Positions 26,755 to 36,599 are shown, counted from the first letter of the stretch. The stretch is DNA of 64,000 nt from Nitrospira sp. (GCA_029194675.1 JARFXP010000001.1:248001-312000); one strand, 5' to 3'. Notes: generated from the letters alone by a model not told the origin. A program made the numbers and translations.

Positions 26755-27480
26755 ATGTTTCTCATAAAACGCACGGTGATCGCGATCGGCTTGGCCCTGA
26801 TGGTCGTCGTTGGTCCGGAGCCGAAATCCCAAGCCGGAGGAATTCCCGTCATCGACACGGCCAATCTCGTGCAATCGATCGTGCAGGCCCTCGCCTGGAT
26901 CCAACAGTTCCAACAGATGCAGCAACAGATCCTCCAAGCCGACCAGCAAATTCACGCGATCATGGGCTCGCGCAATATGGGCAGTCTCATGAACAACCTC
27001 ACGCTAGCCGGGGTCGTCCCCTCCGACGTGAATGCCGTGTACCACGCCATCCGGTCCGGTGGGGTCCAGGGCTTGACCGCAGCGGCCCAGATCATCCGGC
27101 ACAACCGCATGATCTACAACTGCGAGGGCAAGACCGGCGACGCGCTGCGCATCTGTCAGAACATGCTCAACCAGACGCCTCAAAGTCAGGCCTACTACGC
27201 GAACACCTATCAAATGTTGCTCGGCCGGATGCAACAGATCCGTGCCTTGACGACCCGCATTAACGATACCCAGGACGAAAAAGGGATTCTGGAACTCAAT
27301 GGCCGGATCGCGGCGGAGCAAGCGCAGGTGAGCAACGACACGAATCGGATTCTGACGATGCAATCGATGATCGAGGCGGAAGAAAAAGCCGCGCAACAGG
27401 AACAGCAGGAACGGGTCCTCAAGATGTTGGCCCCCGGTACGTCCAGGACCTTCGACCACATGACGCCCTGGACGCCATAG
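26755..27480 (+). CDS. virB5: VirB5/TrbJ-type pilus-tip protein
   Basis: A 241-residue secreted protein with a signal peptide (residues 1-28) followed by GGIPVIDTANLVQ, a typical TrbJ/VirB5 beginning, and a largely alpha-helical body rich in Gln (QQFQQMQQQILQADQQI). VirB5 proteins locate at the tip of the T-pilus and contact recipient cells. An AAGGAG precedes the ATG, 2 bases after the virB6 stop. The gene order virB6-virB5 is inverted relative to the Agrobacterium prototype. Confidence 0.82.
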   Translation: MFLIKRTVIAIGLALMVVVGPEPKSQAGGIPVIDTANLVQSIVQALAWIQQFQQMQQQILQADQQIHAIMGSRNMGSLMNNLTLAGVVPSDVNAVYHAIRSGGVQGLTAAAQIIRHNRMIYNCEGKTGDALRICQNMLNQTPQSQAYYANTYQMLLGRMQQIRALTTRINDTQDEKGILELNGRIAAEQAQVSNDTNRILTMQSMIEAEEKAAQQEQQERVLKMLAPGTSRTFDHMTPWTP

Positions 27481-27544
27481 TCCTGTCCACAGGCAGGAGG
27501 CTGAAGGTAAGAGGCGTGCGGCAAAGGGCAAAAGGATAATAACG

Positions 27545-28303
27545 ATGACGGAGAAAAACACAGCGCCCTCACTCGTGAGCGCGGCGGCAGAACCGCAATT
27601 CTACGATCAGGGCCGTGACTGGGATAGCGACTGGCGGCTCCGATTGGAGGCGTCGGAACGAAAGGCCTGGTGGGTCGCGGGCACCGCCTGCGCCCTGGCG
27701 CTGATCTTAGGAATAGGCATCGCCTGTCTGGCCCCGTTCAAAACTACCGTGCCCTATGTCTTCGCGATCGATCGCGCCACCGGCAACGTGGAGCTGGTGA
27801 GCGCGGCGGATGATCGGACCGTGCTGGGCTATCAGGAATTGCTCGATAAACATTGGACTCAGAAATACGTGATCGCGCGGGAGTCCTACTCCTACCGGCT
27901 GCTCCAAGCCGACTACGACCAGGTCTTGGCGATGAGCACGGATGAGATCGGTCGCGATTACGCGAGCCTCTTTGACGGGGTGCATGCCCGCGACAAACAG
28001 TTGGGGACCGGCATCGAATGGCGCGTGAACGTGTTGAGCGTGACGGTCCACAACGATGCGATAGGACCGAAGGCCACGGTGCGGTTTGAGAAGCAGGTGA
28101 AGCGGACCGACGCGCATAGCGTGGAGCCGCCGCAGTATTTCATCGCGACCGTCTCCTACGAGTACCGCCACACGATGAAGGGGCAGGAAAAGGATCTGAT
28201 CCAGAACCCGCTTGGCTACAAAGTGACGGGCTATCGGGTGGACGCGGAAATCGGGACGATCACGCCGCCCATATCAGTCCTGTCGATGGTCGAGAAGAAA
28301 TAG
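27545..28303 (+). CDS. virB8: VirB8-type assembly protein
   Basis: A 252-residue bitopic VirB8/TrbF protein. A single transmembrane helix (about residues 38-60) follows a cytoplasmic N terminus, and the periplasmic domain contains the family segments VPYVFAIDRATGNVELV and KYVIARESYSYRLLQADYDQV. VirB8 scaffolds the secretion channel by binding VirB9 and VirB10. AAAGGA lies before the ATG, and a 64-base gap separates it from virB5, the longest in the early part of the operon. Confidence 0.9.
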   Translation: MTEKNTAPSLVSAAAEPQFYDQGRDWDSDWRLRLEASERKAWWVAGTACALALILGIGIACLAPFKTTVPYVFAIDRATGNVELVSAADDRTVLGYQELLDKHWTQKYVIARESYSYRLLQADYDQVLAMSTDEIGRDYASLFDGVHARDKQLGTGIEWRVNVLSVTVHNDAIGPKATVRFEKQVKRTDAHSVEPPQYFIATVSYEYRHTMKGQEKDLIQNPLGYKVTGYRVDAEIGTITPPISVLSMVEKK

Positions 28304-28315
28304 GGAGGCATAGTC

Positions 28316-29242
28316 ATGCACGCCATGAAGCAACACAGAAGTTCGATCACGGCATGGCTCACCGTCGTCCTCCTCTGTTCAGGATCCTCATCGGACGCGG
28401 CGGAGGTTCCGGCACCGGGCGACGGAGATCAACGAGTCCGTTACGTGACCTATCACAAGGACGAAGTGACCAAAGTGACGGTGCGCCGTGGTGTCGTGAC
28501 TCGCATCGTGCTGGGAGACGACGAGCACATCGTCATCGCCGGCAGCGGCTTTCTCGCGGACTGTGCGAAGCCAGAAGCGGAATGGTGCATCAGGGCCGAT
28601 GTCGGGACGAATCAGGTCTGGGTGAAGCCCAAGGACCAGGCGACACATAACAACCTGGAAATCCGCACGGACAAGCGGGACTACAGTCTGGAGTTCACGG
28701 TGATGAGAGATGATCGAGTCGGACGGAAGCAGAACCCCCGGCAGGGGCAACGTAGAACAGATGAGCCGATGTACCGCGTGATCTTCCGGCATCCACTGGT
28801 CCTACCAAACCCTGCCACCATGACGGCGATGCAAGCCTCGGCCTATCGCGCAAAACAAGTGCGCGACAAGGCCGATCTCCTCCACGAGCGGCTGGACTCA
28901 TTTGCGCCCGAACCGCGCAATTGGTCCTATTCGATGGAAGTGCTCCCGGGAGGAGACGATATCGCGCCTTCGCTCGTGTTCGATGACGGCCGCTTCACCT
29001 ATTTTCTGTTCCCGCCCAATCGCGAGATCCCCGCGATCTTCTACTTCTCGCCGTTGGGTGAAGAAACTCGCATCAATTTCCACATGGAGAAGGACCTCGC
29101 CGTCGTACAGCGGATGGGGCGACGGTTTGTGTTGCGCTTAGGCGATGCCGTGGTCGGCATTTGGAATGACGCCTACGACAAGACCGGGGTGCCGGCCATC
29201 GAGGGGACCACTGTCTCAGGAATCACCAGGACGCTTCGCTGA
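28316..29242 (+). CDS. virB9: VirB9-type outer-membrane-complex protein
   Basis: A 308-residue secreted VirB9/TrbG/CagX protein with a signal peptide (residues 1-28). The N-terminal domain starts at about residue 40 (RYVTYHKDEVTKVTV), and the C-terminal beta-sandwich at about 200-300 includes FLFPPNREIPAIFYFSPLGEE. It forms, with VirB10 and a VirB7 lipoprotein, the core complex across the outer membrane. GGGAGG is upstream of the ATG. It ends 10 bases before the virB10 ATG. Confidence 0.9.
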   Translation: MHAMKQHRSSITAWLTVVLLCSGSSSDAAEVPAPGDGDQRVRYVTYHKDEVTKVTVRRGVVTRIVLGDDEHIVIAGSGFLADCAKPEAEWCIRADVGTNQVWVKPKDQATHNNLEIRTDKRDYSLEFTVMRDDRVGRKQNPRQGQRRTDEPMYRVIFRHPLVLPNPATMTAMQASAYRAKQVRDKADLLHERLDSFAPEPRNWSYSMEVLPGGDDIAPSLVFDDGRFTYFLFPPNREIPAIFYFSPLGEETRINFHMEKDLAVVQRMGRRFVLRLGDAVVGIWNDAYDKTGVPAIEGTTVSGITRTLR

Positions 29243-29252
29243 GAGCAAAAAG

Positions 29253-30653
29253 ATGGAACAACCACACGAATCAAACAAGCAAACTGAGCAGAAGCCTCCC
29301 ATCTTCGATGGGATTGTGTCGGTCAACCACCAGGCCGGTGGCAGGAACGAAACGGCAGCGCGCGTGGCGTTTCTTGTCGTGATGGCCATCGTGCTCGTGG
29401 TGGGACTCGTCTTCGCGGCGAACACCTATAGTGCGAAGCGAAAGGCGGAAGCCACACAAGAAGAACGGGCGGCGAAGGTGGAGAACAAACCGGCCCAGGT
29501 CGGACTGAAGCGAGTCTTCGAGACCGATCCCCTTCCACCCCAGAACACCACCGCACTCGTGCGGTCGAGCAGTCAGTCGCCTGTCGCGTCTACTGACCAT
29601 GCGATGCGATCGTCTCTCGACAGAGGAATCGACGACGGAAGCCGACCCATGGCACTGGCTCCTGACCAGACACGAGGCAACCCATCACTCGGCAGACCAT
29701 CTTCCAGTCGGTTCGGTGGGGAGGTCCTTGTGACGAACTCCCCTGCTTCGGACAGTCCCCGGACGCAACAAGCGGGAACCGGACCAGACGCAGCCATCTC
29801 CTTGGTGCGGGAGCTGCTCAACAGCACCAGACAGCCGGACATGGGGTCTGGAAGCCTACTCGGCGGGTCGGCGATGCCGGTCAGTACGGGAGACACAGGA
29901 AACTCGATGCCATCATCGGTTGGGTATATGGGCGGACCCAGCGGCCCTTCGATTGGTGTGACGAGCGTGGGGCTCGCGGCGCCACCCGGTCCTCCGGCCA
30001 GCGGAGCCGGTCCCATCGGTGGGCTCCTGACTCCATCGGATACTCCAAAAGTCCAAGCCGGTCTCCTGGGTGATCGCAATCTCATCTTGCCAAAAGGCCG
30101 AACGATCGAGTGCGCCTTGACCGTGCGGGTGATCAATGAAGTCGCCGGCATGGCGACCTGTGTCTTGAACAGCGATGTGTACAGCGACAACGGTCGCGTT
30201 GTGCTCCTCGAACGAGGATCGGAAGCGGTCGGCGAATATGCAGCGACGATGGCGCAGGGCCAGCGCCGCCTCTTTCTTCTCTGGACCAGAGTCAAGACTC
30301 CAATGGGTGTCGTGATTAATCTGAATTCACCTGCGGCCGATGCGCTGGGCACGTCTGGGTTGGTTGGCTATGTAGATAACCATTGGTGGGACCGGCTGGG
30401 CGCGGCCTTTCTCCTCTCCCTCGTCCAGGACGGGATCGGGTTGGCCACAGCCGCGCAGGCCGGTGGCGGGGGCGCACAGAGTTTGGGGATCTATCAACAT
30501 TCCGCCACGACGGGAAATCGCATGGCGGAACTGATCCTTCAATCGACCATCAACATCAAACCCACGCTCTACAAGAATCAGGGCGACCGCGGGACCATCT
30601 TCGTCGCGCGGGATTTGGATTTCAGCACCGTCTATGAACTGCACCCCCACTGA
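29253..30653 (+). CDS. virB10: VirB10-type core-complex protein
   Basis: A 466-residue VirB10/TrbI protein. A cytoplasmic N terminus is followed by a transmembrane helix (about residues 36-56), a long disordered Pro/Ser/Gly-rich periplasmic linker (about 90-275), and the C-terminal beta-barrel domain starting near LILPKGRTIECALTVRVI. It spans both membranes and senses energy from the ATPases. The ATG at 29253 was chosen because the frame upstream runs inside virB9. The end overlaps the virB11 start by 20 bases. Confidence 0.9.
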   Translation: MEQPHESNKQTEQKPPIFDGIVSVNHQAGGRNETAARVAFLVVMAIVLVVGLVFAANTYSAKRKAEATQEERAAKVENKPAQVGLKRVFETDPLPPQNTTALVRSSSQSPVASTDHAMRSSLDRGIDDGSRPMALAPDQTRGNPSLGRPSSSRFGGEVLVTNSPASDSPRTQQAGTGPDAAISLVRELLNSTRQPDMGSGSLLGGSAMPVSTGDTGNSMPSSVGYMGGPSGPSIGVTSVGLAAPPGPPASGAGPIGGLLTPSDTPKVQAGLLGDRNLILPKGRTIECALTVRVINEVAGMATCVLNSDVYSDNGRVVLLERGSEAVGEYAATMAQGQRRLFLLWTRVKTPMGVVINLNSPAADALGTSGLVGYVDNHWWDRLGAAFLLSLVQDGIGLATAAQAGGGGAQSLGIYQHSATTGNRMAELILQSTINIKPTLYKNQGDRGTIFVARDLDFSTVYELHPH

Positions 30654-31743
30654 CCTGCTCGCGCACGACACGATGGTGCGCGAGTTGTTGCGACCGTTAC
30701 TGCGATACCTCGCGCTGCCCGGCGCGACCGAGATCGTCGTCAATCGGCCACAGGAAGTCTATATCGAGATCGGTGCCACCTGGCAGCATCACCGCTCACC
30801 GGATCTGACCCTGGACCGATTGACAGCGCTCGCCACGGCCATCGCAACGGCGACCGAACAAGAGATCGGACCGCACCACCCGATTCTCTCGGCCATGTTG
30901 CCGGATGGGGAACGGGTGCAGATCGTGCTGCCGCCCGCGGTGGAATTGGGAACCCTTTCCATCTCGATCCGCCGGCCCAGCGCCTGGATCAAGACACTGG
31001 CTGAGTATAGCGCAGAAGGAGCCTTCAGCCGCTATGTCTGGGCCAAGGCGGCGACGTTGGACGATCGCGCCGCCGAGCTCGATTCCACCGAGCGACAGCT
31101 CGTGCAGTATCTGACCACTCGTCAATTGGGTCGGTTCATTCGGACGGCGGTGCTGGCGAAAAAGAATATCGCCGTCGTGGGGGACACGGGATCTGGCAAA
31201 ACCACACTCATGAAATCGATCTGTCAGGCGATCCCAGCGCAGGAACGGCTCATCACGATCGAAGATGTGCGCGAACTGTTGCTCCCCCAGCATGGTAACC
31301 GAGTGCATCTCCTGTATGCCAAAGGAGGACAGGGAGCAGCAACCATCACACCGTCGGAGTTGATTGCCTCCACGCTCCGCATGAAGCCGGACCGGGTGTT
31401 GCTGGCCGAATTGCGAGGCGGCGAAGCCTTCGACTTCCTCAAACTCCTCACCACCGGTCACAGTGGCTCGATTACGTCCTACCACGCGGAGTCCTGTGCC
31501 CTCGCGGCCGAACGCTATGTCTTTATGTGCAAAGAGCATGAACAAGCGGCGACCTACGATGTGCCGACGCTCAAGCGCCTGGTGGCCTTGACCATCGACG
31601 TGATCCTCCATGTGGTGGCACAGAATCACGACGACGAGGATGGACGGCCCATCAGAAAAGACCGCTACGTCGCGGAAGTCCACTATGACCCGATCGCGAA
31701 ACTCGTGGCGCGATTCGGAGAAGCCACCCTGGTTCGAGCGTAG
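30634..31743 (+). CDS. virB11: VirB11-type secretion ATPase
   Basis: A 369-residue hexameric traffic ATPase. The Walker A motif is GDTGSGKTTLMKS (about residues 188-200), the Asp box follows near TIEDVRELLLP, and the Walker B/His box region is KPDRVLLAELRGGEAFDFLK and TTGHSGSITSYHAES. It switches the machine between pilus assembly and DNA transfer. The start lies inside the virB10 end, so translation is probably coupled. It is followed by virD4 after 8 bases. Confidence 0.92.
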   Translation: MNCTPTDLLAHDTMVRELLRPLLRYLALPGATEIVVNRPQEVYIEIGATWQHHRSPDLTLDRLTALATAIATATEQEIGPHHPILSAMLPDGERVQIVLPPAVELGTLSISIRRPSAWIKTLAEYSAEGAFSRYVWAKAATLDDRAAELDSTERQLVQYLTTRQLGRFIRTAVLAKKNIAVVGDTGSGKTTLMKSICQAIPAQERLITIEDVRELLLPQHGNRVHLLYAKGGQGAATITPSELIASTLRMKPDRVLLAELRGGEAFDFLKLLTTGHSGSITSYHAESCALAAERYVFMCKEHEQAATYDVPTLKRLVALTIDVILHVVAQNHDDEDGRPIRKDRYVAEVHYDPIAKLVARFGEATLVRA

Positions 31744-31751
31744 AGGTATCG

Positions 31752-33815
31752 ATGTCACGCAAGACTGTGCGGATCGCGATGGCCTTGTTGCTGTATCTCC
31801 CACTCGGGCTCTGCGGAGCGGATGCCCTGGCCGGCGCCGTCTTCACGCTCGCCAATAAACAGATCCCCGCTGACCTCTCCCTGACCAGCTGGCCCGAGTC
31901 CTGGCGAATCTATCGTGAGGATCCGGTGCAACGGAAGCGGCTGCAGTTCTCCGCCGCAGTCGGCGGATTCATCGGCTTTGGTCTCCCGACACTACTCGTG
32001 TTGTCCCTGACCAACCAGAAGAAACCGCTCCATGGAGAGGCGCGATTTGCGACTCATGGTGAAATTCACCAGGCCGGACTTTATGGAGAGCGTGGCGTGA
32101 TCGTTGGAAAAGTGGGACAGCGGTACTTGGTCTATGGGGGGCAGGAATTCGTGTTGCTCGCGGCACCGACCAGATCGGGGAAAGGCGTGAGCATCGTGCT
32201 CCCGAACCTGCTCCACTACGATGAGTCGGTGGTCGTCTTGGACATCAAGATGGAGAACTTCGCCTACACGTCGAAGTTCCGGCAGACGCACGGCCATCAC
32301 GTCTACCTCTTCAATCCCTTCGGCGCGGACGGCCAGACCCATCGCTGGAATCCGTTGGATGGGGTCGATCGCGACTCCAATCGGCGCGTGGGCGAGATCC
32401 AAGCCATTGGGCAGGTGCTCTATCCAACGGAGCAGATTAAAGATGCCTTCTGGAACGAGTCCGCCCGTAACCTCTTTCTTGGACTGACCCTCTCTATCAT
32501 GGAGACTCCGTCCTTACCTTGTAGTCTCGGGGAAGTGCTTCGTCAGGCCTCTGGCAAGGGTCAGCCCATCAAGGACTACCTGCAAGACCTCATCAGCACC
32601 AGAGCCAAGAGTGACGCCCCGCTGAGCGACGACTGTACGGCAGCCCTGTACCGGTTTTGTGCCACCAGCGAGAATACGATGGCGAGCATTCTCGCGACCC
32701 TGACGGCTCCCCTCACCATCTTCAGTAATCCCATCGTCGATGCGGCCACGAGTGCGACGGACTTCGACCTAAAACAGGTACGCGTGCAACGGATGTCGGT
32801 CTATGTCGGCATTCCAGCCAATCGACTCAGCGATGCGGCCCTGCTGGTCAACCTGTTCTTCTCCCAATTGATACATTACAACACCATCGACTTACCCGCG
32901 ACCAATCCCCTCTTGAAACACCAGTGCCTCGTGATCTTGGACGAGTTCCCCGCCCTCGGGCGGGTCAACATTCTCGCCAAGGCCGTCGGCTTCATAGCCG
33001 GCTACAATCTGCGTCTGTTCCCGATCATTCAGAGCCTCTCGCAGCTCGAATCGGTCTATGGGGAAAAAGACGCCCGCACCTTCGTCACGAACCACGCCTG
33101 CCAGATCCTGTTTGCCCCTCGCGAACAACGAGACGCGCAGTACTACTCTCAGATACTCGGCACCTATACGGCCGAGGCGGTCTCGACCGGCACAAGCCGA
33201 CCACTCGCCTGGGGCAACGGCAAACAGGCGTCCTCCAGTGCCACCCGCTCGGAACAGGCGCGGCCTCTGCTACTCCCGCAAGAAGTGAAGGAACTGGGGG
33301 ACCAGCGGGCGATCCTCAACCTGATGCATACGAAGCCGATCCTCTGTGACAAAGCCCGGTTCTATGCCGATCCGGTCTTCACTGATCGGTTGAAACGCAT
33401 CAGTCCGTGCCTCGCTGCGGTCGGGAAGCGGATGCCAACCCAAGCTGAGCTGGAGGAGGCAGCCTTCGTGCGCCGAGAGCTGTCCCTGGAGATTCCCCGA
33501 CTCGACCTGGAGCTCCATCGCGCGAAGGTCGAACGACGTGTGCGTCCAGTACAACCGGATGAACCGATCGACCTCTCGAAGCTGGCGATGGACCTCACCA
33601 CCCTCCCGCCGGTCCTGCCGCGCGACACTCCAACGCCTGAAGAAGTGAACAGTCTGGTCGATGCCTTTGTGGCTCAGTTGCAATGGACCGACAAGGTCAA
33701 TGACGACCTCTCAGAGAAGGGGAGTCCTGTGAGCGAAGAAGGAAAAACCCAAAGAACAGAGAAGCACGTTGAACGGTCCTTGATGGATCGAGACAGAGAA
33801 AAGAGGGACGTATGA
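31752..33815 (+). CDS. virD4: VirD4-type coupling protein
   Basis: A 687-residue type IV coupling protein. Two membrane helices occupy the first 85 residues (about 7-27 and 58-78), then the ATPase domain with Walker A LAAPTRSGKGVSIVLP (about residues 138-153) and Walker B LVILDEFPALG. Coupling proteins deliver relaxase-DNA complexes to the VirB channel. The C-terminal 150 residues are charged and variable, as expected for substrate recognition. It overlaps the OmpA-type lipoprotein gene by 4 bases (ATGA). Confidence 0.92.
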   Translation: MSRKTVRIAMALLLYLPLGLCGADALAGAVFTLANKQIPADLSLTSWPESWRIYREDPVQRKRLQFSAAVGGFIGFGLPTLLVLSLTNQKKPLHGEARFATHGEIHQAGLYGERGVIVGKVGQRYLVYGGQEFVLLAAPTRSGKGVSIVLPNLLHYDESVVVLDIKMENFAYTSKFRQTHGHHVYLFNPFGADGQTHRWNPLDGVDRDSNRRVGEIQAIGQVLYPTEQIKDAFWNESARNLFLGLTLSIMETPSLPCSLGEVLRQASGKGQPIKDYLQDLISTRAKSDAPLSDDCTAALYRFCATSENTMASILATLTAPLTIFSNPIVDAATSATDFDLKQVRVQRMSVYVGIPANRLSDAALLVNLFFSQLIHYNTIDLPATNPLLKHQCLVILDEFPALGRVNILAKAVGFIAGYNLRLFPIIQSLSQLESVYGEKDARTFVTNHACQILFAPREQRDAQYYSQILGTYTAEAVSTGTSRPLAWGNGKQASSSATRSEQARPLLLPQEVKELGDQRAILNLMHTKPILCDKARFYADPVFTDRLKRISPCLAAVGKRMPTQAELEEAAFVRRELSLEIPRLDLELHRAKVERRVRPVQPDEPIDLSKLAMDLTTLPPVLPRDTPTPEEVNSLVDAFVAQLQWTDKVNDDLSEKGSPVSEEGKTQRTEKHVERSLMDRDREKRDV

Positions 33816-34777
33816 CGATATGTATCAAACGACAGGCACGACTTCAGGCGCTTGTGATTCTCATCGCCTGCACCACGATGTTGGCTTGCGCACAGAAACC
33901 AGTCGTGCCATCCGGTGCGGCTCGCGTGCCAATCAATAGTGATGAGATGATCCAGCAGTACCGCGATCGGGTCAAGAACGACCAAACTCAGAAGCAGGAG
34001 CGGAGTGTCCTCACCAGACACATAGAATCGCTGACGCAACAGGTCCAGGAGTTGAGTGCCGCACTGACGCTCATGCAACTCAACCAGCAAGAACTGGCCA
34101 AGGGCAAATCTCGGTCCGGCCTCACGATCACAAAGACAGCACTCACCATACCTCCTGTTTCACCGGATTCAAACGGTCGACTGGCGAGCGTTCCTACATC
34201 ATCTGATGGTAGTACGGCCCCGGCTGCGTCTGATCAGAGCCTATCACGGACCGAGGCAGCGCAGAGTGAAGAGGACAAATCGACAAGGGTGGGCCCTGTT
34301 TGCAGCGCTGGACCATCAGCAGCGCCTCCACATCAGATACGCGAAGAGAAGACCGGCTCGTGGCGGCCGCGTGTCATTGAATTGAGTGAACGGGAACAGG
34401 TCGAATTGCATCGCCACAGCATCATCTTCCGGGTGTCGGAACGGACAGGACGGTCTGAGTTTCGTCCCAGCAAGCCTCTGCAATCCCACCTGAAACAGAT
34501 CATGAGCCGTGGTCCTTGCCTGCATGTGCGTGGGTACACGGATGGAGACAAGGATCTCTGGATCGAACGAGAGACGGCCAAGCAACGGGCACACAAGGCG
34601 CGTGCCTATCTCATCGCGCAGGGCTATGACGCGAACCACATCGAGATCACCATCGTACCGATCGGGCAACATGTGGCCGACAATGCGACGCGGAAAGGTC
34701 GAGCGAAGAACCGACGGGTGGAGATCGAAGTGAAGGAACAGAACCCAGCTTCTGTCTGGCCGCATTGGTACGGATAG
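33812..34777 (+). CDS. OmpA-family lipoprotein of the conjugation operon
   Basis: A 321-residue lipoprotein with a signal and lipobox ending in TTMLAC (residues about 21-26), a coiled-coil region (about 50-95), a Ser/Thr-rich linker, and a C-terminal OmpA/Pal peptidoglycan-binding domain (about 200-310) ending in GRAKNRRVEIEV. It may anchor the secretion complex to peptidoglycan and could replace the VirB7 lipoprotein, which is not otherwise seen; that substitution is inference. ATGA overlap with virD4 suggests co-translation. Confidence 0.83.
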   Translation: MTICIKRQARLQALVILIACTTMLACAQKPVVPSGAARVPINSDEMIQQYRDRVKNDQTQKQERSVLTRHIESLTQQVQELSAALTLMQLNQQELAKGKSRSGLTITKTALTIPPVSPDSNGRLASVPTSSDGSTAPAASDQSLSRTEAAQSEEDKSTRVGPVCSAGPSAAPPHQIREEKTGSWRPRVIELSEREQVELHRHSIIFRVSERTGRSEFRPSKPLQSHLKQIMSRGPCLHVRGYTDGDKDLWIERETAKQRAHKARAYLIAQGYDANHIEITIVPIGQHVADNATRKGRAKNRRVEIEVKEQNPASVWPHWYG

Positions 34778-34795
34778 GAGAAAGGATAGGACACC

Positions 34796-35899
34796 ATGAA
34801 TGAAATAGGTGTGGACGAAGCGCAAGAGATGAAGCAGAACGACGAGCCGAGGCCTGCGGAAGGAACTCAGGACGAGAACGCAGAACAACCACGACTGAAT
34901 CAGCGCAGTGACGCCGCTGAATCGTTGCGGAAGCGGTTCATCGAAGCCGGCGAGCAATTCTATTACCGCACGGCGCCCGGTGAGCCGACGAAGATCGCGT
35001 TTAGTGATCATGGGAGGCGGCTGGTCACGGAACATGACGATCCAAGCGTCATTCAGGGAATGGTGCTCCGGGCCAAAGCCAAGGGCTGGACCAGCGTACG
35101 AGTCAACGGCACCCCTGAGTTCAAAACAGAAGCGTGGGTGCAAGCGACGATCGCCGGACTCGATGTGGAGGGCTATACCCCGCGTGGAATCGACTTGGCG
35201 CGAGCGGAAGACCGCAGGGATCACCGCCCGGTTCGTGGCCAGACGGTACAGCAGCCTGTCGATCGCGAGGCGTCACATGATCGAACGACAGATGGTCATG
35301 TCAGAAAGCCGGACAAGACTTTGAGTCCCAGCCAACAGGTCGCGGCGGCCACGCTTGAAGCGATTCTGAAAGCGCGGGGAGATTCTCCCACTATGATCGC
35401 CGCGGCCGTCGAGGAAGCGAAGGCGCGCCTGCAGGGCGAACGAGTTGTGGTGGGTACCATCGTGGACCATGGTATCGACCATTACAACCATGATGTCCAG
35501 AATGCCAAGAGTTATTTTGTGAAGGTGGCGACAGACCGTGGTGAACGAGAGATCTGGGGCGTCGACCTGAGCCGCGCCTGTGAACAGGGGAAGGTGCAGC
35601 GAGGTGACGCGGTGGCACTGGTGCAACAGGCGCATGAGCCCGTGACCGTCACGGTTCCGCTCAGAGATGAATCCGGCGCATCGATTGGCACGGCACCACA
35701 ACCAGCGACTCGCAATCGCTGGGAGGTCATTAAAATGGATTCCCTCGGGCACCGTGAACAGCATCAATTGAAGGAGACCGCACGCGTCGGCACCCAGGAA
35801 CCGGTCGTGCCTCGGTACGATCACACAGCCGCTCGGACCGATCGCACGCCGAATGTCACCAGGAGCCCTGCCTTGGAGCGGACCAGAGGTGGCCGCTGA
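34796..35899 (+). CDS. LPD7 and KfrB domain protein
   Basis: A 367-residue soluble protein. Residues about 40-130 match the large polyvalent protein-associated domain LPD7 (YYRTAPGEPTKIAFSDHGRR...), usually found at the C terminus of conjugative relaxases. Residues about 215-310 match the KfrB domain (VVGTIVDHGIDHYNH ... WGVDLSRACEQGKVQRGD). Here these domains are free of a relaxase, which is encoded 18 kb away (53080-54063). It probably assists DNA processing or substrate handling. Confidence 0.78.
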   Translation: MNEIGVDEAQEMKQNDEPRPAEGTQDENAEQPRLNQRSDAAESLRKRFIEAGEQFYYRTAPGEPTKIAFSDHGRRLVTEHDDPSVIQGMVLRAKAKGWTSVRVNGTPEFKTEAWVQATIAGLDVEGYTPRGIDLARAEDRRDHRPVRGQTVQQPVDREASHDRTTDGHVRKPDKTLSPSQQVAAATLEAILKARGDSPTMIAAAVEEAKARLQGERVVVGTIVDHGIDHYNHDVQNAKSYFVKVATDRGEREIWGVDLSRACEQGKVQRGDAVALVQQAHEPVTVTVPLRDESGASIGTAPQPATRNRWEVIKMDSLGHREQHQLKETARVGTQEPVVPRYDHTAARTDRTPNVTRSPALERTRGGR

Positions 35900-35945
35900 C
35901 TAATATCGTCGAGAACATGTCCCCGGATCGTACGGAGGTGAGCCC

Positions 35946-36224
35946 ATGAAGTGCTGGAAGAGAGACAGCTGGATCGTGGTCCTGGTGGGAGTGGGCCTGC
36001 TCGTCATGGCCCAGGATGCTCCGGCACAAACAGCGCCTAAACCGTCTTTCTTGGAAGGTGACGCCAGGCTGGCCTGTGAATGTCTGCTATGCTTAGCAGC
36101 GGGCCCACAGGCGCCGAAAGAATGCCAAGCCGCGCTCACAAAGTACTACATGATCCAGGCAGGGAGCCCCTTCAAAACCATGGTCATGCGAAGAAACTTT
36201 CTACAGCTCTGCCCCAAGCAATAG
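35946..36224 (+). CDS. trbM: TrbM/KikA/MpfK-family conjugal transfer protein
   Basis: A 92-residue secreted protein with a signal peptide (residues about 1-28) and the family core GDARLACECLLCLAAG with three Cys, followed by PKECQAALTKYYMI. TrbM-like proteins aid conjugation and act in the periplasm. GGAGGTGAG precedes the ATG at 35946. It is the last gene of the transfer operon, 46 bases after the LPD7-KfrB gene. The four Cys of the core probably form disulfides. Confidence 0.82.
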   Translation: MKCWKRDSWIVVLVGVGLLVMAQDAPAQTAPKPSFLEGDARLACECLLCLAAGPQAPKECQAALTKYYMIQAGSPFKTMVMRRNFLQLCPKQ

Positions 36225-36599
36225 TCCATTCAACAGGACTTCTAGATATCAGCACGGCGCCTCCGGACGTGTGCCTCGGAGTAGCCCTCGCCAAGGACAG
36301 GTTTCCCTCCCAAGATGCCCACTTTTGTACGCTGACGCTACTGATCAATTATAACTTAGTTTTAAATATGGCCTTATTTATAATGCATTAGTACTACTCA
36401 TATTTATACTCTCCCCCCTTACGTAGAACGTCTCCTACCTCAAGGGAATGGTCTCAAAATCTGGTCTTCCTCATAAGTACCACGACGCCACGCGCCTCCT
36501 GCTCTCCTGTCTTGGCCACGACTCGGAACAGAGGGGCGCTCGTGTGGCGTGAGGATTCCCGAGTCACCACGTATCGGAGGAAAGGAAGGACGCACCATT
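36225..36599. other. A+T-rich intergenic region
   Basis: This 375-base gap between trbM and the alpha-CTD-like gene is markedly A+T-rich at 36340-36420. A perfect TATAAT (36379-36384) is present but its -35 hexamer (TTAGTT, 36356-36361) is poor; it is about 216 bases before the next ATG. No gene, repeat or clear terminator is seen. Confidence 0.35.
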
